Below, one piece after another: positions 29,171-38,447 of a stretch of DNA of 64,000 nt. The stretch's first letter is position 1. Every line of letters begins with the position of its first letter. The notes beneath the pieces are model-generated. The model did no database searches and was not told the origin of the DNA. It was given only the letters and a program-made list of their open reading frames with translations. Where the stretch lies: contig CALSQY010000002.1 in assembly GCA_943788615.1 (NCBI GenBank), positions 124,001 to 188,000 on the forward strand, given 5' to 3'. The position numbers and the translations under genes are program-made. The DNA is from UBA4465 sp002292365. Its GTDB lineage: Bacteria > Bacteroidota > Bacteroidia > Cytophagales > Cyclobacteriaceae.

Positions 29171-29202
29171 TTTGTCATCCAATAATTTTTAGCCTAATTT
29201 TG
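29171..29202 (+). promoter_or_regulatory. Strong Bacteroidota promoter for atpDC
   Basis: TTTG at 29171-29174, a 20-base spacer and TAATTTTG at 29195-29202 match both consensus boxes. The transcript should start near 29209, about 32 nt before atpD. The rest of the 310-base gap (28931-29240) is AT-rich with no ORF, tRNA or clear terminator. Confidence 0.75.
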
Positions 29203-29240
29203 CAGTCAAATTTTTACATAATAAATTCATCTAGAGTATA

Positions 29241-30740
29241 ATGGCAAATCAAGGAAAAATCACACAAATAATTGGCCCAGTGGTGGATGTGCGTTTTGAT
29301 GGTGGCAAGCTGCCCAAAATATTAGACGCCCTTACGATCAAACGTGAAGATGGGACTGTAGTTGTTTTGGAGGTACAACAACATCTTGGAGAGAATACAG
29401 TTAGAACTATCGGAATGGACGCAACTGACGGAATGAGAAGAGGCCAAATCGTGAGCGACACAGCTGCGCCCATTCAAATGCCTATCGGAGATGATATTAA
29501 AGGAAGACTTTTTAATGTTGTTGGACAAGCCATAGATGGATTGCCTCAGCTGGAAGGTAAAGAAGGATTATCTATCCACAGACAGCCCCCTGCATTTGCA
29601 GATTTATCTACGGCTTCCGAAGTTCTTTTCACAGGCATAAAAGTAATTGATCTCATTGAGCCTTACGCCAAAGGTGGTAAGATTGGTTTGTTTGGTGGTG
29701 CGGGTGTTGGAAAAACCGTATTAATTCAAGAATTGATCAATAATATAGCAAAGGCTTATTCTGGACTCTCGGTTTTTGCAGGTGTGGGTGAAAGAACCAG
29801 AGAAGGAAATGATTTGCTGAGAGAAATGATCGAAGCAGGAATCGTAAACTATGGAGATGATTTTAAAGAATCATTGGAAAATGGTGGATGGGATTTGTCC
29901 AAGGTAACAACGGCAAACTTGAAGGAATCAAAAGCTACTTTTGTGTTTGGGCAGATGAATGAACCTCCAGGGGCTAGAGCTCGGGTGGCTTTATCAGGGC
30001 TGACCATTGCAGAATATTTCCGTGATGGAGATGGAACAGGAAAAGGACGTGACATCCTCTTTTTTGTCGACAATATTTTCAGGTTTACACAAGCCGGCTC
30101 AGAGGTATCAGCACTCCTAGGTAGAATGCCTTCAGCTGTGGGATACCAACCTACTTTAGCAACCGAAATGGGAGTAATGCAAGAAAGAATTACATCTACA
30201 AAGAATGGATCTATCACTTCAGTTCAAGCGGTATACGTACCTGCGGATGACTTAACGGATCCAGCTCCGGCGACTACGTTTTCACATTTGGATGCTACCA
30301 CGGTACTTTCAAGAAAAATTTCAGAATTGGGCATTTACCCCGCAGTGGATCCATTGGATTCCACCTCAAGGATATTGAGTGCAGAGATTTTAGGGGATGA
30401 GCATTATACTTGTGCGCAGAATGTAAAAGAATTGCTCCAGAGATACAAAGAATTACAAGATATCATTGCCATTTTAGGCATGGATGAGCTGAGCGATGAA
30501 GACAAATTGATTGTTCATAGAGCGCGGCGAGTACAGCGATTCCTATCGCAGCCATTCCATGTTGCAGAGGCCTTCACAGGTTTGCCGGGACAATTGGTAG
30601 AAATCAATGAAACCATCAAAGGGTTTAATGAGATTATGGATGGTAAGCATGATAATTTACCGGAAGCAGCGTTCAATTTGGTAGGTACTATTGAGCAAGC
30701 AGTTGAAAAAGGGGAGAAATTATTGGCTGAGGTAGCTTAA
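29241..30740 (+). CDS. atpD: F0F1 ATP synthase subunit beta
   Basis: A 499-residue catalytic subunit: P-loop GGAGVGKT at 152-159, GERTREGNDL, the Walker B-like stretch ILFFVDNIFRFTQAGSEVSALLGR (two motifs), and the DELSDEDK segment contacted by epsilon. It hydrolyses or synthesises ATP at the F1 catalytic sites. Only atpD and atpC occur here; the remaining subunits must lie elsewhere, which is usual in Bacteroidota. Confidence 0.97.
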   Translation: MANQGKITQIIGPVVDVRFDGGKLPKILDALTIKREDGTVVVLEVQQHLGENTVRTIGMDATDGMRRGQIVSDTAAPIQMPIGDDIKGRLFNVVGQAIDGLPQLEGKEGLSIHRQPPAFADLSTASEVLFTGIKVIDLIEPYAKGGKIGLFGGAGVGKTVLIQELINNIAKAYSGLSVFAGVGERTREGNDLLREMIEAGIVNYGDDFKESLENGGWDLSKVTTANLKESKATFVFGQMNEPPGARARVALSGLTIAEYFRDGDGTGKGRDILFFVDNIFRFTQAGSEVSALLGRMPSAVGYQPTLATEMGVMQERITSTKNGSITSVQAVYVPADDLTDPAPATTFSHLDATTVLSRKISELGIYPAVDPLDSTSRILSAEILGDEHYTCAQNVKELLQRYKELQDIIAILGMDELSDEDKLIVHRARRVQRFLSQPFHVAEAFTGLPGQLVEINETIKGFNEIMDGKHDNLPEAAFNLVGTIEQAVEKGEKLLAEVA

Positions 30741-30743
30741 GAT

Positions 30744-31001
30744 ATGTTTATTGAAATTGTAACTCCGGACAAAAAGATATTTGAAGGAGAGGCCACAAGT
30801 GCTATCTTTCCAGGGACTGACGGATCTTTTCAGATTTTGAATAATCATGCGGCTTTAGTTTCGACGTTGGGTAAAGGAAATATTATCTTTGTTAAAACCA
30901 TCAACAATAAGTCAGAGGAAGTTCAGATGGAAGTAGATGGTGGAGTTTTGGAGGTGTTGAACAATAAAGTGACGGTTTTAGCCGAAAAAATCACTGAATA
31001 A
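30744..31001 (+). CDS. atpC: F0F1 ATP synthase subunit epsilon
   Basis: An 85-residue protein containing only the N-terminal beta-sandwich domain (FIEIVTPDKKIFEGEA, then F-P-G-T-D-G and N-N-H-A-A-L-V-S). The C-terminal helical hairpin that inhibits the enzyme in E. coli is absent. This short form is common in Bacteroidota. It lies 3 bases after atpD and is clearly co-transcribed. Confidence 0.93.
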   Translation: MFIEIVTPDKKIFEGEATSAIFPGTDGSFQILNNHAALVSTLGKGNIIFVKTINNKSEEVQMEVDGGVLEVLNNKVTVLAEKITE

Positions 31002-31089
31002 GGAAGAGTGGCTTAACCCTTCGTTCTGATGGCGTTATCTCACCTATTAAAAAGGCCTACTGAAATTCCGAATGAGGATTCTTCTATTT

Positions 31090-32949
31090 TTACTTCCAGA
31101 GGAAATCATTTGAAATAAACTGATAAATCGCTCTGCCGTAATCAGGTAGGGTATCTGAAGGATACTGATGTGTGTAGGCATTAATCTCGCCATTGTAGAC
31201 TTGTGATATTGAATCAGATACGAGTCCAAAACCATCTCCGTAGCTATAATATGCCCGCGGCTCATAATGTGTGGATAGCATATTTCTACCGTATACATAT
31301 TCAGGATGGTTGATATTCAATTGGGCCAGCAAGGTCGGTGCTAAGTCTAATTGACAGCTAATACTCGAAATTACCGTATCAGTTACAGCAAGTGCTCCCC
31401 CGAGCCACAATAAGGGGATGTGAAAGGTCTCCTTTTGGCCATTGGATGTATTGTTAATTTGAGTGGTACCGTGATCAGCTGTTACGACGATTAACGTCTT
31501 TTCCCACCAAGTAGTTTTTTTAGCCTGTTCAATGAACTTTCCAAGACAGGCATCCGTATAATGCATGGCGCTTTTAAAGCTAGTCTCATTATTATCAAAT
31601 CCGAATACTGGTTCGACGGGAATGTCAAAGGGTTCATGGCTGCTTAAGGTGAATAGGGTATAGAAAAAAGGTGCCTCTTCCTTTTTAAGATTATTAAATA
31701 GAGTATCGAAGACAACATCATCATGAATTCCCCATTTGGTATTGTTACTTGAAAAATCAAAGTCTAGTTTACTTATAATTTTATCTGCTTTTCCTTGATT
31801 GAAGTAAGCCCTCAAGTTGGCAAAATCAATTTCGCCTCCGTAGTAAAATGCAGTTTGGTAATCCTGCTCTTTTATTGATTTCATTAGGTGAGGTAACTTT
31901 TCAGTCTTGAAAGGGTTCTCAATAATGGCATTGTAAGGCAATCCAGGATAACTACTGAACAGGCTCCCGATTCCTCTATTTGAACGATGTCCTGAGGCAT
32001 AGAACTGCGAGAATAAAACACCCTCTTTGCTGAGTTTATTAAGTTCTGGGGTAACGGATTTGACTCCTCCCAATACTTCCACTCCTTTGGCTGTAAAACT
32101 TTCGAGTATGATGAGTAGGATGTTGGGTTGAAGTGTATTGATGAGTGAAGGATAAGGGGTTCCCTTCGTCGGAGCACCGTTAAATTTACTGAAGAGGTCT
32201 GCCGCAACATGATCTGGCATCAAGTCATAATGGGTATCAATTTTTGATGCTTTTTTCATGGAATAAACAAAATTCCAGGGCGTATTGACCGCTGCATGAT
32301 TGACCGCCATAATATCAGGATCAAAGTAAACAGCACCTACATTGATTGGGATACCCAATCTGAAGGGAGCAATACTGAATCCACCTCTGATGGGGATGAC
32401 GGACAACGCGATCAAAGTAAAAAAAAGTAAGGGCTTTTGCCAATAGTATCTATTTTTAAAATCAAATGAAAATCGGCCTACCAACCAGATAGTAATTTTA
32501 AAATGAGCGTAAAATAAAAATAAACTGAACAGCAAGGGAAAAACTAATGTTTTGAAAGTAATGGAATTGGTGATTTGTTTGGGATTATCAAGGTACTTTA
32601 AATGCATGGCATCAAATTTCTCTCCCCAGTAAGAATAGACTTCCAAGTCTATGATTTCAATAATAGAAACTGCCGCAAGGATGAGGGTGATGGATCCTGC
32701 AAGCATGCGTGAAGATATTTTCGGACCAATTACAGGGGATAGAGCAAGTATAAGTGAGGGGATTAACATCATATAGCCTGAAAAAGAAAGATCCAGCTTC
32801 AATCCATTTAAATAGCTTAGGAGTAATTTTTCTGTAGAAGCATCAGCAAAAGATGATCCGTTGTAAAGAATAAAAATAGTTCTGTAAAAAACAAAATAGA
32901 GAATGAATGCACCCCAGAGAGAAAAATATTTAAATAGATTATTTTTCAT
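31090..32949 (-). CDS. LtaS/MdoB-type membrane sulfatase (phosphoglycerol transferase-like)
   Basis: A 619-residue protein with five N-terminal membrane helices (about 1-210) and a C-terminal sulfatase-fold domain (about 260-600). Metal-binding motifs are ILLIILESF-like at the domain start and VTADHGT near the end. At the nucleophile position the sequence reads GHRSNRG, where I expect Thr in family members, so Ser may serve. In Gram-negatives such proteins transfer phosphoglycerol or phosphoethanolamine to surface glycans; the substrate here is unknown. It follows the DUF6787-like gene by 124 bases. Confidence 0.85.
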   Translation of the reverse strand: MKNNLFKYFSLWGAFILYFVFYRTIFILYNGSSFADASTEKLLLSYLNGLKLDLSFSGYMMLIPSLILALSPVIGPKISSRMLAGSITLILAAVSIIEIIDLEVYSYWGEKFDAMHLKYLDNPKQITNSITFKTLVFPLLFSLFLFYAHFKITIWLVGRFSFDFKNRYYWQKPLLFFTLIALSVIPIRGGFSIAPFRLGIPINVGAVYFDPDIMAVNHAAVNTPWNFVYSMKKASKIDTHYDLMPDHVAADLFSKFNGAPTKGTPYPSLINTLQPNILLIILESFTAKGVEVLGGVKSVTPELNKLSKEGVLFSQFYASGHRSNRGIGSLFSSYPGLPYNAIIENPFKTEKLPHLMKSIKEQDYQTAFYYGGEIDFANLRAYFNQGKADKIISKLDFDFSSNNTKWGIHDDVVFDTLFNNLKKEEAPFFYTLFTLSSHEPFDIPVEPVFGFDNNETSFKSAMHYTDACLGKFIEQAKKTTWWEKTLIVVTADHGTTQINNTSNGQKETFHIPLLWLGGALAVTDTVISSISCQLDLAPTLLAQLNINHPEYVYGRNMLSTHYEPRAYYSYGDGFGLVSDSISQVYNGEINAYTHQYPSDTLPDYGRAIYQFISNDFLWK

Positions 32950-33073
32950 ACTAGGGGCACGGTGTACTGAAGTTTACTTCAATTATCTCAATATTTTGAA
33001 ATAGGTCAATTAAGAGTTGCATATATTTATTCATGAATTTTGATAAATATGTAGGATAGATACAGGATCGAAA

Positions 33074-33400
33074 TCAGTTATCTTTTAATTTTTTTCCATG
33101 CTTTGTTTTCTTACGACGGAATCGATTGATCATTTTTTTTTCATAGCGCCAAAAAAAATTAAATTGGCCTAGGAGCGAGCCATAAAAAAGTAAAATGCTG
33201 TTATATATAGGTAGAATACAAATGAGATAAATTATATTAAACATCGTACTTTTCTCCCCATCCACTGTAAAATAATTAACAATGGGTTTTTTAATTAGTA
33301 GGACGGTGGATCCCGTCAAAGCGAACACAATGAGGATCATGGCGAATTGACCAGAGCTCTTGACTTTCCATTTTTTTTTTAATTTATAAATCCAGTTCAT
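33074..33400 (-). CDS. Small membrane protein, DUF6787-like
   Basis: A 108-residue protein with two membrane helices (about 19-35 and 54-75), basic ends, and an aromatic motif QFNFFWRYEKKMINR near the C-terminus. It resembles the Bacteroidota family DUF6787, function unknown; the family name is from memory. Its start overlaps the end of the pseudouridine synthase gene by 17 bases. Confidence 0.65.
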   Translation of the reverse strand: MNWIYKLKKKWKVKSSGQFAMILIVFALTGSTVLLIKKPIVNYFTVDGEKSTMFNIIYLICILPIYNSILLFYGSLLGQFNFFWRYEKKMINRFRRKKTKHGKKLKDN

Positions 33401-34079
33401 TGATTGTATTTAGGTAGGGTTTCCAATAGACCCCCTTGGGTGTTGCGCGTAGGGAAATTTTTACTCTTTTTACAGGATGGTCAAATTCAATTTTGAAGGC
33501 ATGTAAACAGATACTTTTATCCGGATTAGGCGTAGCATAACCGTATTTTAAATCTCCTTGTATTGGACAAAGCATTTTTGCCAATTGCACTCGAATTTGA
33601 TGAGGTCGTCCCGTCTCTGGTTTTGCCAACAGTAAAGAATGTCCGTCTTCGTACATCAACGTACGATAGGTCAGTATTGATTTTTTACCGCTTCCTTTAT
33701 CTTTATTAAAAGCTTTGGTAATGTTTTTGGTTTCATCTTTTACTAACCAGTTGATTAAGGTGCCATTCAATTCTTGAGGCCGTGCCTTGACAACGGCCAC
33801 ATAGGTTTTTTGTATGAGTTGATCTCTGAAAAGGGTAGTGAGTCGGGTCAAAGCCTTAGAAGTTCTCGCAAAAATAACTACCCCACTTACCGGTCGATCC
33901 AAGCGATGGGCCGGATTGAGAAATACATCACCTGGTTTATTATACTTCTTTTTAATATAATTTTTACCCCAGTCGGTTAAGGTAGGGTCACCTGTTTTAT
34001 CACCTTGCACTAACCAGCCAATGGGCTTGTTAATAACCAATAGATGGTTGTCTTCATATATTATTTTTGGATCGATCAA
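33384..34079 (-). CDS. RNA pseudouridine synthase, RluA family
   Basis: A 231-residue enzyme lacking an S4 domain. The catalytic Asp61 lies in AHRLDRPVSGVVIFA; GRPHQIRVQLA is the second family motif. It isomerises uridine to pseudouridine in rRNA or tRNA; the target cannot be told from sequence. It starts 6 bases after prfC ends. Confidence 0.9.
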   Translation of the reverse strand: MIDPKIIYEDNHLLVINKPIGWLVQGDKTGDPTLTDWGKNYIKKKYNKPGDVFLNPAHRLDRPVSGVVIFARTSKALTRLTTLFRDQLIQKTYVAVVKARPQELNGTLINWLVKDETKNITKAFNKDKGSGKKSILTYRTLMYEDGHSLLLAKPETGRPHQIRVQLAKMLCPIQGDLKYGYATPNPDKSICLHAFKIEFDHPVKRVKISLRATPKGVYWKPYLNTINELDL

Positions 34080-34085
34080 TTTATT

Positions 34086-35666
34086 TTAAAATTCACTTAT
34101 GGAATGAAATTGAATATCTGGAAAATTATCTTCTACCATCTGTAACCATGATTTAGATTCTGCCATAAAGACAAGTTTATCTTCCTTGTCTTTCGCAATA
34201 TGCCGGTATTTATCTTTCACAAAGGCCTCTAATATGTTTTTATCTGCGGCATCAATCCAACAAGCTCTATAAATATTGATAGGTGAAAAACTTACTTTTG
34301 CATTGTACTCATTGAGTAATCGATATTGGAGTACTTCAAATTGCAGCGCACCGACCGTACCCACTACTTTTCTAGTACCCATTTCGTAGGTAAACAGTTG
34401 GGCCACACCTTCATCCATGAGCTGTGTCAATCCCTTTTCAAGTTGTTTGGATTTCATTGCATCCAGATTGATAACCTCTTTGAATAATTCAGGGGAGAAA
34501 CTTGGAATTCCCTTGTATAAAGATTTTTCACCTTCATTGAGGGTATCACCTATTTTAAGATTTCCTGTATCATACAAGCCAATGATGTCTCCTGGAAATG
34601 CCTCATCTATGGTTTCTTTTTGTTGTGCCATAAAGGCTGTAGCATTTGAAAAGCGATATTTTTTATCATTTCTTACATGATAATAGTTGTTTCCCCGTTG
34701 GAATTTTCCCGAACAGATCCTGATAAAAGCAATTCTATTTCGATGTCTAGGATCCATATTTGCATGAATTTTAAATATAAATCCTGAAAATTTGGAGTCT
34801 ATTGGAGGTATCATTCGGCTCTCGGTATCTCTTGGTTTTGGATTTGGAGCAATTTCCGTAAAGCAATCAAGCAATTCCCTTATCCCAAAGTTTGACACGG
34901 CACTACCAAAAAAAACAGGTGCTAAATCCCCAGAGAGGTAAGTCTCTTGATCAAAAGGGTCGTATACGCCATCTATTAATTCGATGTCTTCTCGGAGCTG
35001 GGATAAAGCAGAAGAAGGTAGGTACGTTTCTAACTCAGGATCATTAACATCCTTGATATTCACCACATCATCCACTCGTTTATTTTTTCTAGGTTCGAAA
35101 AGGTTAATATTTTTTTCGTAAAGATTATAGACCCCTCTGAGTGTTTTACCCATACCGATAGGCCAAGTTAGGGGTTGTACATTTATTTTTAACTCCTCTT
35201 CAATTTCGTCAATCAGATCAAATGGATCACGACCTTCTCTATCGAGCTTATTGATGAAGCAAAGGACGGGAGTCTTGCGCATGCGACAAACTTCCATGAG
35301 TTTTCTGGTCTGTTTTTCTACTCCTTTGACACAGTCAATGACCATGATAACACTGTCTACTGCAGTCAAAGTACGGTAGGTATCTTCTGCAAAATCTTCG
35401 TGACCCGGCGTGTCTAAAATATTAATTTTTAAACCCTTGTAATCAAAACCCATCACCGAGGTTGCGACAGAGATACCTCTTTGTTTTTCTATGGCCATCC
35501 AATCGGAACGCGTAGCCATATCTATTTTGTTGGATTTAACAGCCCCTGCTGTTTGTATGGCCCCACCAAAGAGCAATAGCTTTTCAGTTAAGGTGGTTTT
35601 ACCCGCATCAGGGTGGGCGATAATACCAAATGTTTTTCTTTTTTTTATTTCTTCAGCTAGAGCCAT
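34086..35666 (-). CDS. prfC: Peptide chain release factor 3
   Basis: A 526-residue translational GTPase: G1 AHPDAGKTTL, switch II DTPGHEDF, G4 NKLD, then beta-barrel domains typical of RF3. It recycles RF1/RF2 from the ribosome after termination. The frame opens 3 codons further upstream (M-M-Y-M), but M-A-L-A-E-E-I fits homologues better and lies about 10 nt after the transcript start predicted from the -7 element at 35684-35691. It heads a minus-strand group with the pseudouridine synthase and DUF6787-like genes. Confidence 0.92.
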   Translation of the reverse strand: MALAEEIKKRKTFGIIAHPDAGKTTLTEKLLLFGGAIQTAGAVKSNKIDMATRSDWMAIEKQRGISVATSVMGFDYKGLKINILDTPGHEDFAEDTYRTLTAVDSVIMVIDCVKGVEKQTRKLMEVCRMRKTPVLCFINKLDREGRDPFDLIDEIEEELKINVQPLTWPIGMGKTLRGVYNLYEKNINLFEPRKNKRVDDVVNIKDVNDPELETYLPSSALSQLREDIELIDGVYDPFDQETYLSGDLAPVFFGSAVSNFGIRELLDCFTEIAPNPKPRDTESRMIPPIDSKFSGFIFKIHANMDPRHRNRIAFIRICSGKFQRGNNYYHVRNDKKYRFSNATAFMAQQKETIDEAFPGDIIGLYDTGNLKIGDTLNEGEKSLYKGIPSFSPELFKEVINLDAMKSKQLEKGLTQLMDEGVAQLFTYEMGTRKVVGTVGALQFEVLQYRLLNEYNAKVSFSPINIYRACWIDAADKNILEAFVKDKYRHIAKDKEDKLVFMAESKSWLQMVEDNFPDIQFHSISEF

Positions 35667-35683
35667 ATACATCAATTGAACCG

Positions 35684-35691
35684 CAAAATTA
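35684..35691 (-). promoter_or_regulatory. -7 element for prfC
   Basis: On the minus strand this reads TAATTTTG, a full TAnnTTTG match, placing the transcript start near 35677. No TTG was found at the correct -33 distance, so the call rests on the -7 box and its position. Confidence 0.4.
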
Positions 35692-35834
35692 ATGATAATT
35701 AGCTTAATCTTTCCTTTTTATCTTTTGATCTGTTTGTAAGCAAGCAAAATATATTAATCTGACATATCGAAGACCAAAATACTTAAAAGCAAACAGTCCT
35801 TGTCTTGATCTTACTTTTTATTTCATAAAAATCG

Positions 35835-35849
35835 CTGACATTGTGTCAG
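35835..35849 (+). promoter_or_regulatory. Perfect inverted repeat upstream of dnaK (possible operator)
   Basis: CTGACA and TGTCAG are separated by TTG. The repeat ends 11 bases upstream of the -24 box of a sigma-54-like promoter. It is not the CIRCE element of HrcA. A regulator that controls dnaK could bind here. Confidence 0.5.
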
Positions 35850-35860
35850 TAAAAAGCTTT

Positions 35861-35875
35861 TGGCACAAGCATTGT
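35861..35875 (+). promoter_or_regulatory. Candidate sigma-54 (-24/-12) promoter of dnaK
   Basis: TGGCAC at 35861-35866, five bases, then TTGT at 35872-35875. This matches the consensus TGGCAC-N5-TTGC in sequence and in exact spacing, apart from the final C. The transcript would start near 35886, about 37 nt before the dnaK ATG. No TAnnTTTG element was found in the gap. Confidence 0.55.
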
Positions 35876-35922
35876 TGTTTAAATAAATCAAAATAAAAAA
35901 TATTAATACAAAATAAACAGAA

Positions 35923-37842
35923 ATGGGCAAAATTATAGGCATCGACCTGGGCACTACAAACTCTTGTGTGGCCGTGATGGAAGGAAACGAACCGGTTGTG
36001 ATACAAAACAGTGAAGGCAGAAGAACGACACCATCAATTTTAGCATTCCTCGATGGAGGTAATGGAGAACGTAAAGTGGGAGATCCTGCAAAAAGACAGG
36101 CGATTACCAATCCACAACACACCATTAGCTCTGTTAAACGATTCATGGGAAAACGTTTTTCTGACGTTAAGAATGAAATGAGGCATATTTCGTATGAGCT
36201 TGAGTCTGGAACCAATGACGTAGTAAGAGTAAAAATAGGAGATCGAAATTATACTCCACAAGAATTATCAGCGATGATTCTTCAAAAGATGAAATCAACG
36301 GCAGAAGATTTTTTAGGAACTGAAGTCACTGAAGCGGTGGTCACGGTTCCTGCTTACTTCAATGATGCTGAACGACAGGCGACAAAAGAAGCGGGACAGA
36401 TTGCAGGATTGGATGTCAAGAGAATCATCAATGAGCCTACGGCAGCGGCATTGGCTTATGGCTTAGATAAAAAGAATTCCGATATGAAGATCGCGGTGTA
36501 TGATTTAGGAGGAGGAACATTCGATATCTCCATTTTAGAATTGGGTGAAGGTGTTTTCGAGGTAAAATCTACCAATGGAGACGTTCATTTGGGAGGAGAT
36601 GATTTTGATGCCGTTATTATCGATTGGTTGGCAGAAGAATTTATTAAAGATGAAAATATAGATCTAAGAAAAGATCCGATGGCGCTTCAACGTCTAAAAG
36701 AAGCCGCAGAGAAAGCAAAGATAGAATTATCAAGCTCGAGTAGTACAGAAATCAATTTACCCTACATTATGCCTGTGGATGGAATTCCCAAACACTTGGT
36801 GAGAACTTTATCTAGAGCAGTTTTTGAGCAATTGGCGGGTAGTTTGGTTCGTAGATCGATGGATCCTGTAAAGAAGGCTTTGAAAGATGCAAATATGTCG
36901 ACGAGTGACATAGATGAGGTGATACTAGTAGGTGGATCTACGAGAATACCTAAAATTCAAGAAGAAGTAGAGAAATTTTTTGGTAAAAAGCCGTCCAAAG
37001 GGGTCAATCCAGATGAAGTGGTAGCTATTGGAGCGGCCATTCAAGGAGGCGTATTGACAGGAGAAGTAAAAGATGTATTATTACTTGATGTCACGCCACT
37101 TTCTTTGGGAATAGCCACAATGGGTGATGTCATGACTAAGTTGATAGAATCAAACACAACGATTCCAAGTAAAAAATCAGAAGTATTTTCTACGGCAGCG
37201 GATAGTCAGCCTTCGGTGGAGATTCATGTATTGCAAGGAGAGCGTCCTATGGCCAAAGACAATCGAACGATTGGCAAATTCCATTTGGACGGCATTCCAC
37301 CTGCACCTCGTGGAGTTCCTCAAATAGAAGTGACTTTCGACATTGATGCGAATGGAATTCTAAATGTGTCAGCCAAAGATAAAGGAACGGGAAAAGAGCA
37401 AAAAATCAGAATCGAGGCATCATCGGGACTCAGTGATGAGGATATAGAGAAAATGAAGCAAGAGGCCGAGGCCAATGCTGAATCTGATAAATTAGAGAAG
37501 GAAAAAGTTGAGAAAATTAATGCGGCAGATGCACTTATTTTTCAAACTGAAAAACAGTTGGCAGACTACGGAGACAAGATTTCCGAAGAGAACAAAAAGC
37601 CCATTGATGAGGCTTTGGCCAAATTGAAAGAAGCCCATGCGAGTGGAGATTTAGCAGCCATAGACGTGGCTATGGAAGCCCTCAACAAAGTATGGGAAAG
37701 TGCATCTCAGGAGATTTATGCAGCTCAAGCCAGTGCTGAAGCAGCAGGAGGCGCAACTGGTCAGGAAGCGCCCGAGGGGGAAGGTAAGGCCGAACAAGAT
37801 GTCAGTGACGTAGAATATGAAGAAGTAGATGACAAGAAATAG
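35923..37842 (+). CDS. dnaK: Molecular chaperone DnaK (Hsp70)
   Basis: A 639-residue Hsp70: GIDLGTTNSC phosphate-binding loop, the DLGGGTFD motif, VGGSTRIPKIQ, a substrate-binding domain (about 385-500) and a helical lid ending in the acidic V-S-D-V-E-Y-E-E-V-D-D tail. It folds and disaggregates proteins with DnaJ and GrpE, which are not in the window. A terminator follows at 37882-37904, so it is probably monocistronic. Confidence 0.98.
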   Translation: MGKIIGIDLGTTNSCVAVMEGNEPVVIQNSEGRRTTPSILAFLDGGNGERKVGDPAKRQAITNPQHTISSVKRFMGKRFSDVKNEMRHISYELESGTNDVVRVKIGDRNYTPQELSAMILQKMKSTAEDFLGTEVTEAVVTVPAYFNDAERQATKEAGQIAGLDVKRIINEPTAAALAYGLDKKNSDMKIAVYDLGGGTFDISILELGEGVFEVKSTNGDVHLGGDDFDAVIIDWLAEEFIKDENIDLRKDPMALQRLKEAAEKAKIELSSSSSTEINLPYIMPVDGIPKHLVRTLSRAVFEQLAGSLVRRSMDPVKKALKDANMSTSDIDEVILVGGSTRIPKIQEEVEKFFGKKPSKGVNPDEVVAIGAAIQGGVLTGEVKDVLLLDVTPLSLGIATMGDVMTKLIESNTTIPSKKSEVFSTAADSQPSVEIHVLQGERPMAKDNRTIGKFHLDGIPPAPRGVPQIEVTFDIDANGILNVSAKDKGTGKEQKIRIEASSGLSDEDIEKMKQEAEANAESDKLEKEKVEKINAADALIFQTEKQLADYGDKISEENKKPIDEALAKLKEAHASGDLAAIDVAMEALNKVWESASQEIYAAQASAEAAGGATGQEAPEGEGKAEQDVSDVEYEEVDDKK

Positions 37843-37881
37843 GTTGAACGAGAACCCTTAGATTACTTTATGCAATAAGAG

Positions 37882-37904
37882 AATCAAAGAGCCTTTGATT
37901 TTTT
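37882..37904 (+). terminator. Rho-independent terminator after dnaK
   Basis: AATCAAAG and CTTTGATT form a perfect 8-bp stem with a 3-nt loop, followed by four more Ts. It lies 40 bases beyond the dnaK stop. Confidence 0.7.
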
Positions 37905-37980
37905 AGGAACGGGTAGTGACTTTAATGAAAATATTTTGGTTTAATTGTTCTCAACTAAAGGAGGAGATTATAATTCTTTT

Positions 37981-37988
37981 TATATTTG
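37981..37988 (+). promoter_or_regulatory. -7 element before rplS
   Basis: TATATTTG is a full match to TAnnTTTG and lies about 40 bases upstream of the rplS ATG. No TTG occurs at the -33 distance. Confidence 0.45.
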
Positions 37989-38027
37989 CACTCCGTTTAG
38001 AGAAAACTCACGTAAAAGAGCAAGATT

Positions 38028-38381
38028 ATGAGTGATTTAATAAAATTTGTAGAAGCACAAAACAGTCTTAAAAAAGAAGATGCGAGTCCTTTTGGCTCTG
38101 GAGACACGATCAATGTGCATTATAAAATTAAGGAAGGGAGTAAGGAGAGAATCCAGCAGTTCCAAGGAGTTGTGCTACAAATTAAGAACCGCAACAGTAG
38201 TGGCGAGACCTTCACGGTAAGAAAAATATCAAATGGCATTGCAGTAGAAAGAATTTTCCCATCTGGATCACCAAATATTGACAAAATAGAGGTCTTGAGA
38301 AAGGGTAAAGTAAGACGAGCAAAACTTTATTATTTACGAAATTTAAAAGGTAAGGCAGCTAGAATAAAGGATAAAATTTAA
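38028..38381 (+). CDS. rplS: 50S ribosomal protein L19
   Basis: A 117-residue L19: a FGSGDTINVHYKI segment, the RIQQFQGVV motif, and TVRKISNGIAVERIFPS, followed by R-R-A-K-L-Y-Y-L-R. It sits at the 30S-50S interface. It has its own -7 box and a terminator-like hairpin directly downstream, so it is probably a single-gene transcript. Confidence 0.97.
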   Translation: MSDLIKFVEAQNSLKKEDASPFGSGDTINVHYKIKEGSKERIQQFQGVVLQIKNRNSSGETFTVRKISNGIAVERIFPSGSPNIDKIEVLRKGKVRRAKLYYLRNLKGKAARIKDKI

Positions 38382-38401
38382 ATCGCTTTATTTTCAATGA
38401 T

Positions 38402-38436
38402 AAAAAAAAGTCGACTTTTAAGTTGGCTTTTTTTAT
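38402..38436 (+). terminator. Terminator-like hairpin between rplS and dapF
   Basis: An A-run plus GTCGAC pairs with GTTGGC plus a T-run of seven (with G-T wobble pairs) around a 6-nt loop. It lies 20 bases after the rplS stop. It also argues that dapF starts downstream of it, at 38448. Confidence 0.6.
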
Positions 38437-38447
38437 TTAAGGAAAAT

